From Bifidobacterium breve (GTDB lineage Bacteria; Actinomycetota; Acidimicrobiia; Acidimicrobiales; Acidimicrobilacustridaceae), in contig CAMCTW010000006.1 of NCBI GenBank assembly GCA_945878645.1, positions 1-36,267 of the forward strand: a stretch of 36,267 nt of DNA. Reading direction: 5' to 3'. The position numbers and the translations under genes are program-made. Each line of letters starts with the position of its first letter. Position 1 is the stretch's first letter. The notes beneath the pieces were generated by a model. That model was not told the origin of the DNA. It worked only from the letters and a program-made list of their open reading frames with translations, and searched no databases. Shown in pieces: positions 24,617 to 30,671 of the stretch.

Positions 24617-25023
24617 GCGAACTCTCTGCCCATCCGGCAGTTGCTGCCGTTCAACAACATGCCAGCAACTGGAACGCTCAGGATCGCCAGGCATGGCTTG
24701 CACTGTTCGAAGACAGCGTCACGTTCGAGGACCCGGTCGGTAAAGCCCCAAAGGTTGGGCGCGCTGCTGCCGAAGGTTCTTGGGACAACTCCTTCACCGA
24801 TGGTCGGGTCTGGACGCTGCACCCGCAGCGAATCATCCCCGGCGGCACCCACGAAGCAGCAGTTGAGATGCTCAACAAGGGCACTCTGCACGGCGAACTC
24901 GTGGAGTTACGCGGCATTGAGATCTACAAAGTGAACGACGCCGGCAAGATCATCTCGGTACGAGCGTTCTTCGAACAGCCCACCGATTTCGAACTGAACC
25001 CGTTCTTTGTTCCTGAGGCTTGA
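24613..25023 (+). CDS. Ketosteroid isomerase-like (NTF2-fold/SnoaL) protein
   Basis: 136 aa. It aligns well by eye with bacterial delta5-3-ketosteroid isomerase: VQQHASNWNAQD (13-24), LFEDSVTFEDPVG (31-43) and GKIISVRAFFEQ (111-122). The general base Asp is conserved (Asp40). The catalytic Tyr14 position is His16, and Asp99 is Glu103. A steroid or related cyclic enone/CoA ester is a fair guess for the ligand, but the changed oxyanion hole means isomerase activity is not assured. It overlaps the CoA transferase by 4 bp (ATGA) and ends the operon. Confidence 0.75.
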   Translation: MSELSAHPAVAAVQQHASNWNAQDRQAWLALFEDSVTFEDPVGKAPKVGRAAAEGSWDNSFTDGRVWTLHPQRIIPGGTHEAAVEMLNKGTLHGELVELRGIEIYKVNDAGKIISVRAFFEQPTDFELNPFFVPEA

Positions 25024-25034
25024 ATCCTGAATCA

Positions 25035-25057
25035 CCGATCAACGCAGGTCCGATCGG
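25035..25057. terminator. Weak inverted repeat between convergent genes
   Basis: CCGATC, 11-base loop, GATCGG, in the 80-bp gap after the KSI-like gene and before the stop of the minus-strand dioxygenase. No T-run. Confidence 0.25.
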
Positions 25058-25103
25058 CACAAAGACGCACCGACGACACCGATACGCCCTTCAGCGAATG
25101 GGA

Positions 25104-25946
25104 TCAGTCCCGGAAGAAAGGTCGCTCACCGTCAATGGTGCAGCGACGCATGCGCCGATGCTGCGGATAATGATCGGCGAGCGCGCGATGGTTGGTTGAC
25201 GCTTCGTCCCAAATAGCGACATCGCCGTGTTGCCAGTGCCAGCGCACCTGATTGTTGGGATCGTCGATAAGGCCTTGCAAGTAACCAAGAAGCAGATCGC
25301 TCTCGGCACGGTTCATGCCCACGATCTGATCCATAAAAAGTCCGGCGACAAAGAGCGCCTTCTTGCCAGTGACGGGATGAGTGCGAATGAGGGGATGCTC
25401 AACTGCTGGATAGGTCGCTTCGAGATCGGCGATGAGTTGTGCCCCGAATATTTCCCCGGTGATGCGATCGAATTCCGCGCCGCGATGATGCAAGACGGAT
25501 AGCTGTTCACAGAATGCGGCCAATTTGGGACTCAACTGGTCATAGGCGGCATAAAGACTCGACCACATCGTGTCGCCCCCAGAGGGCGGAATGATGTCGC
25601 CATAAAGCACGGCGATTCGCGGTGGTTCGGCGACCCAGGTCACATCGGTGTGCCAAGTGTCGGTCGCGGGCGGACTCTCAACAGTATCTTCGATCACCGA
25701 CATCGTCGTATCTCGTCCCATCATTTTCGAAACAGGGAACACCGAGAGCGGTCCCCATCGCCCGGCGAAGGCGGCTTGGGAGTCGGCGGTGAGTTCCTGG
25801 CCCCGGAGAAAGACGACCTGATAGCGCATAAGCGCTTCGTCGATGGCCGTGAACTCCGCACCGTCGAGGTCGGTGAGATCGACACCGTCGATCTGAGCGC
25901 CGATCCGATTGGAAAGTGGGGTCACCGTGAGAGATGTCGTCGTCAC
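25104..25946 (-). CDS. TauD/TfdA-family Fe(II)/2-oxoglutarate dioxygenase
   Basis: 280 aa from GTG 25946, chosen because GGAGGT lies 8 nt upstream; the open frame runs on upstream into the neighbouring gene. It has the iron-binding HxD (His99, Asp101 in WHTDVTW), the distal His253 (TNHRALADHY) and Arg264 for 2-oxoglutarate. The start SNRIGAQIDGVDL and SGGDTMWSS are typical of the family. It hydroxylates a substrate with loss of CO2 and succinate, and in TauD/TfdA or AtsK members releases sulfite, sulfate or a phenol. The substrate is unknown. It follows the duplicated alpha-beta protein by 32 bp, so they form an operon. Confidence 0.88.
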   Translation of the reverse strand: MTTTSLTVTPLSNRIGAQIDGVDLTDLDGAEFTAIDEALMRYQVVFLRGQELTADSQAAFAGRWGPLSVFPVSKMMGRDTTMSVIEDTVESPPATDTWHTDVTWVAEPPRIAVLYGDIIPPSGGDTMWSSLYAAYDQLSPKLAAFCEQLSVLHHRGAEFDRITGEIFGAQLIADLEATYPAVEHPLIRTHPVTGKKALFVAGLFMDQIVGMNRAESDLLLGYLQGLIDDPNNQVRWHWQHGDVAIWDEASTNHRALADHYPQHRRMRRCTIDGERPFFRD

Positions 25947-25978
25947 GTTCAAATACCTCCGGGTCAGGTCAGAGTGTG

Positions 25979-26758
25979 TCAGAGAGTCGGTTGCGTGTCG
26001 TCGGAACCGAACCACATTTCGAGCGACGCGTCTTCCCAGTCGTCGGGTCCGACGATGGTACGAGGCAGCGGCGTCATTACATGAGTGGTTCCACCGATGG
26101 TGTACTCGGCGCTTCGGCGTTCCCACGCAACGATGCGCTCATCGGCTTCGCCTTCATCGCATAATCCGAGAGCAGTGTCGCGGTTTCGGTGAAGGCGAAT
26201 TTGTGCCGGGATGTTGGTCGACCACACCATGACAACTTCGTGAGGGTTCGACACGACTTCATAGAGACCAACAGGTTCGTGCTCATATTCGCGCCACAAG
26301 GGAACGCGCTCGGCAACGTTCGCAGCTAAAAACTCGAGTGCGGTCCCGGCGCGCACGTCGAGTACTTCGTGTACAAACAGCGTGCCTTTTAACTTCTTTT
26401 CGACGAGATCAGAGGTGGTTGGGCTACCAGGAACGCCAGCCAGAAGGCGGTCGAAACCACCACTTCGCCACTGCGCGGCTTTGTCCCACCAATCGCCATA
26501 GAACGCGTTACGCCGTTTCAGGTTCAACCTGTCGACATTGCGACCCCACGACTCCCAGCCCTTATCGCCACAATCCCAAATGTTGATGACCTGCGGCCAA
26601 CGACCGCCACCTTGCGCACACACGTAGAACGACCCAAGCAAGTTGTTCATCTCAGGCATGCGCAACACGGGGTCCTGCCACAGGTGCTCCATGTAGTCGT
26701 ACTGGCCTTGACCAACGACATCGACGACTTCATGCAAGTACAAGCTGCGCTTTGCCAT
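25979..26758 (-). CDS. Two-repeat alpha-beta (NIPSNAP/dimeric ferredoxin-like) protein
   Basis: 259 aa. I do not recognise a named family with certainty. Two halves repeat: LYLHEVVDV (6-14) matches LFVHEVLDV (127-135), and GSFYVCAQ...VINIWD (42-62) matches GLYEVVSN...VMVWS (164-180). Each half looks like a dimeric alpha-beta barrel unit of the NIPSNAP or EthD type, fused in tandem to make a pseudo-dimer. Such proteins act as small oxygenases, dehydratases or lipid-binding proteins. GGGGAAG lies before the ATG. It is the first gene of the operon with the dioxygenase, so it may prepare or accept the same substrate. Confidence 0.55.
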   Translation of the reverse strand: MAKRSLYLHEVVDVVGQGQYDYMEHLWQDPVLRMPEMNNLLGSFYVCAQGGGRWPQVINIWDCGDKGWESWGRNVDRLNLKRRNAFYGDWWDKAAQWRSGGFDRLLAGVPGSPTTSDLVEKKLKGTLFVHEVLDVRAGTALEFLAANVAERVPLWREYEHEPVGLYEVVSNPHEVVMVWSTNIPAQIRLHRNRDTALGLCDEGEADERIVAWERRSAEYTIGGTTHVMTPLPRTIVGPDDWEDASLEMWFGSDDTQPTL

Positions 26759-26803
26759 GACTTCCCCTTCGAGAGCGATCGACGAAACCTACCGGGCAAA
26801 CGC

Positions 26804-26837
26804 GAAGAGGGCGCCAGCCGAAGCTGACGCCCTCTTC
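26804..26837 (-). terminator. Strong hairpin with UUCG tetraloop after the receptor gene
   Basis: A stem of 10 bp, one mismatch, then 4 bp closes a four-base loop. On the minus strand the loop reads C-TTCG-G, a very stable tetraloop. It starts 20 bp after the stop of the substrate-binding protein gene. The downstream T content is low, so it may act mainly as a 3' end stabiliser. Confidence 0.7.
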
Positions 26838-26856
26838 AACATCTGTGACTGATCTA

Positions 26857-28269
26857 CTACTTGCTGATCGGATACCAAACAGCGTCTACAGGAACCCAGC
26901 ACTGAATATCGGCTGGGCAGTTGTTGTAGGTGCCATTGGCATTCTTTGCGGTGCCCGTAGGAGCCGCGGTCAACTTGTCGCCATGGATGAAATCGGCGAG
27001 GTAGGTCTTGCCTGTGGCCTGTGAACCCTTGCCATCAGAGCCGAGGGCGATCGGAAGACTGCCAAGGCCACGCATGGCCTTCATGAAGCTTTCACGGGTC
27101 AGCTTCTTGCCGGCCTTTTCGAGGGACAATTTGAGGACATTGGAAAGCGTGCACTCATTCGGCGGGGCGTCGGAACTCGCCTTTGTGCCGTCAGGCATGG
27201 TGCGGGTTTCGCCGGAAGGAATACCCGGAGTGGACTTAACGCCGCCGAAGTCGTTCGCAGAAATCTTGTCGAAATGTGCACGACATTCTTTCTCGAAATC
27301 GGTTTCAGCGCGGAGCTTGCCGTCAGATGAGGTTGAATCGCCCCAGATCGTGTAGCAAATGCCACCGACGGCGGAAGGCTTGAGGCTCTTCGCTCCGTAT
27401 GCGGTGCACATCGATGAAGCAACGTCGAGGAAGGTGAACTTCCAGCCGTTGCCTGCTGCGTTGTCCCAGAAGCCACCTGAAGCGGTGAACTGAAGGGCAA
27501 CAACAACGTTGGCAAGACCGGCGGCCTTGAAGGTGTTCACGGCAGCAGCCGACTCGGTGTTCTGAATACCCGGGTCACCCTGAAGTGTGTTGATCTGAGC
27601 AACGGTGACCTTGTTGCCATTCGCTTCAAGGACGGTCTTGGCTGCACTAACGGCCGCAACGTGCTCTGGGCCATTACCACTAAGGACGCCCACTGCGGCA
27701 CCCTTCGCGATCTGACCAGCCTTGACCGCGGCAGCGACGCCAGCGCTCGCATTGGTCTCAGCCGAAGGCGAGATCGAGGTGAGCCAACCGGTGTCATGCG
27801 CAGACTGCGGAGCGTTGTCACCAAAGAGAACGGGAACGCCCGCGGCGGCGATGCACTCGATGTACTTGGCACCCATGCCGTTGGTGTTCATGAATGCGAA
27901 CACCGGGGTATTGATCGTGGCATCGTCGCAAACCTTCTGCGCAGTGGCCGGCTTCACCGGATCCCATGTCATGACAACGGCTTCAATCTTACGGCCATTA
28001 ATGCCGCCAGCCGCGTTCCACTCATCAAAGTAAGAAGTAACACGCTTTGAAAGGTTCGTAGTCGTGAGTGCCGGGGCAAGCGCAATACCTGCGGCACGGA
28101 GACCATCGAGATCGGAGACAGCAACAGCGATCTTGATAGTGGTGTCGGTGACGCCAGTGGTGTCGCCGGCCCCGCCGGAACTGCTATCGGAACTGGAACA
28201 TGCAGCAGCTAGGAGCGTGAATGCACACACAACCGCAATTGCTGCAGTCCAAGTTTTTGAACGTGCCAT
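26857..28269 (-). CDS. Branched-chain amino acid-type ABC substrate-binding lipoprotein
   Basis: 470 aa. It has a lipoprotein signal with lipobox LAAAC (Cys24), then a Ser/Gly linker, then a type I periplasmic-binding fold of the LivK/Peripla_BP_6 class (TTIKIAVAVSDLDG; FDEWNAAGGINGRKIEAVVM; FMNTNGMG). It should hold the substrate outside the membrane for the LivHMG and LivF parts encoded divergently. Related receptors bind amino acids, aromatic acids, amides or steroid-like acids, so the substrate is open. AGGGGG lies 6 nt before the ATG, and a perfect 11-bp palindrome lies 26 nt upstream. A UUCG hairpin follows the stop. Confidence 0.92.
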   Translation of the reverse strand: MARSKTWTAAIAVVCAFTLLAAACSSSDSSSGGAGDTTGVTDTTIKIAVAVSDLDGLRAAGIALAPALTTTNLSKRVTSYFDEWNAAGGINGRKIEAVVMTWDPVKPATAQKVCDDATINTPVFAFMNTNGMGAKYIECIAAAGVPVLFGDNAPQSAHDTGWLTSISPSAETNASAGVAAAVKAGQIAKGAAVGVLSGNGPEHVAAVSAAKTVLEANGNKVTVAQINTLQGDPGIQNTESAAAVNTFKAAGLANVVVALQFTASGGFWDNAAGNGWKFTFLDVASSMCTAYGAKSLKPSAVGGICYTIWGDSTSSDGKLRAETDFEKECRAHFDKISANDFGGVKSTPGIPSGETRTMPDGTKASSDAPPNECTLSNVLKLSLEKAGKKLTRESFMKAMRGLGSLPIALGSDGKGSQATGKTYLADFIHGDKLTAAPTGTAKNANGTYNNCPADIQCWVPVDAVWYPISK

Positions 28270-28295
28270 GAAGGTCCCCCTTGAGGATTTGGAGA

Positions 28296-28319
28296 TGGTT
28301 CTCGCATTTGCGAGAACCA
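28296..28319. promoter_or_regulatory. Perfect 11-bp palindrome in the liv divergent promoter
   Basis: TGGTTCTCGCA, two-base spacer, then its exact complement TGCGAGAACCA. It sits 26-49 nt upstream of the receptor start and directly downstream of a TACAGT (-10-like, minus strand, 28322-28327). It is likely an operator for a dimeric regulator; as RNA it could also form a 5' leader stem. Confidence 0.6.
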
Positions 28320-28346
28320 GAACTGTAGCAAAATCCGACGCCTCAA

Positions 28347-28360
28347 GTGACTGGTGTCAC
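28347..28360. promoter_or_regulatory. Second palindrome in the liv divergent promoter
   Basis: GTGAC, TGGT, GTCAC: perfect 5-bp arms, 28 bp from the larger palindrome. It differs from the CTGAC-type sites elsewhere and may be a second operator or an activator site. Confidence 0.35.
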
Positions 28361-28452
28361 CCACTCCGATCTTCCGCTAGGTTTCCCCGTGGGGTTTGGG
28401 GCATTGGACACTCGCGGTCGCATGCCCCTCGAGGCAAAGAATGAGGAGAGCC

Positions 28453-30669
28453 ATGTCAACAACCGATGACGAGAGCACCAGCAGCCAGGGCTTGTCGAGC
28501 CTGACCTCTGTGATCTTTGAAGAAGAGCAGCAACGCCTCGCCGCCGCCAACGAAGAGATCGTGGTGCTGCCCGATGACCTTCTACCCGGAGTCGGCGGAA
28601 AAGGGATGCGCCTGAGTGAGGGTCTGAAACAGGGAGGGGTCTCAATGATCGCCCTGCTGCTGCTGCTCATCGTCGTTGAAGAATTTCAGACCGTGGCCCT
28701 GCTCGTCCTTGGTCCCGACATTCAAGAGACGCTTGATATTTCCGATACGACGCTTCTCGGTCTCATCAGTTTTGGCGGAGTCGTGCTGGTGCTTGCTTCG
28801 TTGCCATTTGCTTGGCTCGCCGATCGCTATTCCCGCACAAAGGTTCTTAGTGTTGCAACTGCGGTCTGGGGGGCTTGCGGTGTAGGTCTCGGTTTCATCG
28901 TGAACCCGTTCCAGATGGCTTTCGGTACTGCAGGAACAGGAATTGGCAAGTCAGCAAATATTCCAATCACCCCGTCATTGATCGCCGATCAATATCCGAT
29001 CGGGGTCCGTACTCGCATGTTCGCCGCCCAAACCTTGGGCCGGCCAATCGGTCAAGTTGTAGGGCCGATCGTCGCTGGCGGAATTGTCCTCATCGCCGGC
29101 GATCAAGCCGGTGACTGGCGCTGGGTGTTTTGGATGTTCGGATTTCCGGCTGTGGGACTCGCAATTGCGTTCGCCTTCAAGCGCGAGCCCAAGCGCGGGC
29201 GCAACGAACAAGAAGCTGTTTTTGGTGAGGACATCACCGAAAGCGAAATTCATGACGGACCGGTTCGCCTTAGCGCTGCCATGGCAAGGCTCAAAAAAGT
29301 TCGGACCTTTTATTTTCTTATCGTCGGCATCGGCGTTCTTGGTTTCGCGCTCGTCGCGGTTCCCGCCACCTTCAACCTGCTCATGAAAGATGTGTATGGG
29401 TATGGGGCATTCCAGCGCGGTTGGATCATGTCAATCACTTGGTCGGTCTCGGTAATTGCGATTCCGATAGCTGGTCGTTATGGAGAGCGCCTCTTTCGCA
29501 GAAATCCGCCCTCGGCCCTCAAACTCATGGGCGCATCAATTTTGATGTACGGATTTTTCCTCACAGTCGGACTCCGATTCCAACAAGCAGCAATCCTGAT
29601 CGCATTCTTTGCAATCGGCAACGCGTGCCAAGGAATGGCCTTCACCCAACTCGGGCCAACAATCTCCGCCGTCGTTCCGTACCAGATGAGAGCCCAAGCG
29701 TTCTCGATGGTGGGCGTCTACATCTTCCTGATGGGTGGATTCTTCGGTGGCCTTCTCACCGGAGCATTCTCCGACGCATTCGGGCAACGCACTGCGCTCA
29801 CAGTCGTCATCCCTGTGGCGACACTCATCGGTGGGCTCATGATCATTTACGGATCCCGCTATATGAAGCGTGATATCTCACTCACCGTTTCCGAACTTAT
29901 GGAAATGCAAGAGGAGCAAAAGCGAATGGCCGCCGACCCCGAGAACGTCCCTGTTCTTCAGGTGCGAAATGTCGACGCCTCTTACGGAACCCTTCAAGTG
30001 CTTTTCGACGTGAGTTTCGAAGTCAAGAAGGGCGAGTGTCTTGCCCTTCTCGGCACGAACGGTGCAGGAAAGTCAACCATTTTGAGGTCCATCAGTGGTT
30101 TGTTGAATCCCGACCGCGGCGTCATACGCATGAACGGGAGGACAATCACTCTTGTCGATCCTCAGTATCGAGTAGCGCTCGGAATGATGCAGATCCCTGG
30201 CGGCGATGCAGTGTTCCCATCAATGACCGTTTCGGAGAATCTGGAACTCTGGAGTGAACTCATCGAAGACAAGCAGAAGCGAGCAGAGCGGGTTGAGGCA
30301 ACATTTGAGGTCTTCCCAGAACTTCTTCATCTCGTCGATTCGAAAGCCGGCTCTCTGTCCGGCGGTCAACAACAGATGCTTGCGCTAGGCAAAGCAATCA
30401 TGCTTGAACCCGACCTGCTTCTCATCGATGAACTGTCGCTGGGGCTCGCCCCAATCGTTGTGCAACGTTTGCTCGGCATCGTGGAGAAACTGAAAGAGCA
30501 GGGGACAACGATGGTGCTTGTCGAACAATCAGTAAATGTGGCATTGGCGGTTGCTGACCGAGCGGTGTTCATGGAGCGTGGTCAGGTGAAATTCGAAGGA
30601 CCGGCCCAAGAATTGTTAGAGCGCGATGACCTCCTTCGCGCCGTGTTCCTTAGCGGAGAGGGTGCCTGA
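28453..30669 (+). CDS. MFS transporter fused to LivF-type ABC ATPase
   Basis: 738 aa from ATG 28453 (AGGAG 4 nt upstream). Residues 1-60 are cytosolic and acidic. Residues 65-475 are an MFS domain of about 12 helices with motif A (AWLADRYSRTKVL, 120-132). Residues 498-738 are a full ATPase of the LivF class: Walker A GTNGAGKST (534-542), signature LSGGQQ (635-640), Walker B LLLIDE, and the LivF-like VLVEQS in place of the H-loop. The neighbours hold LivH, LivM, LivG and the receptor but no other LivF, so this ATPase must complete the importer. The reading frame is continuous, so this is a real fusion, not a misjoin. Tethering of a secondary carrier to the ABC pump, or regulation of one by the other, is inferred. 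Confidence 0.9.
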   Translation: MSTTDDESTSSQGLSSLTSVIFEEEQQRLAAANEEIVVLPDDLLPGVGGKGMRLSEGLKQGGVSMIALLLLLIVVEEFQTVALLVLGPDIQETLDISDTTLLGLISFGGVVLVLASLPFAWLADRYSRTKVLSVATAVWGACGVGLGFIVNPFQMAFGTAGTGIGKSANIPITPSLIADQYPIGVRTRMFAAQTLGRPIGQVVGPIVAGGIVLIAGDQAGDWRWVFWMFGFPAVGLAIAFAFKREPKRGRNEQEAVFGEDITESEIHDGPVRLSAAMARLKKVRTFYFLIVGIGVLGFALVAVPATFNLLMKDVYGYGAFQRGWIMSITWSVSVIAIPIAGRYGERLFRRNPPSALKLMGASILMYGFFLTVGLRFQQAAILIAFFAIGNACQGMAFTQLGPTISAVVPYQMRAQAFSMVGVYIFLMGGFFGGLLTGAFSDAFGQRTALTVVIPVATLIGGLMIIYGSRYMKRDISLTVSELMEMQEEQKRMAADPENVPVLQVRNVDASYGTLQVLFDVSFEVKKGECLALLGTNGAGKSTILRSISGLLNPDRGVIRMNGRTITLVDPQYRVALGMMQIPGGDAVFPSMTVSENLELWSELIEDKQKRAERVEATFEVFPELLHLVDSKAGSLSGGQQQMLALGKAIMLEPDLLLIDELSLGLAPIVVQRLLGIVEKLKEQGTTMVLVEQSVNVALAVADRAVFMERGQVKFEGPAQELLERDDLLRAVFLSGEGA

Positions 30670-30671
30670 TC

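Noticed and set aside
25947-26126. Upstream extension of the dioxygenase frame
   Set aside because: A strong GGAGGT lies 8 nt before GTG 25946, and the extension overlaps the preceding gene.
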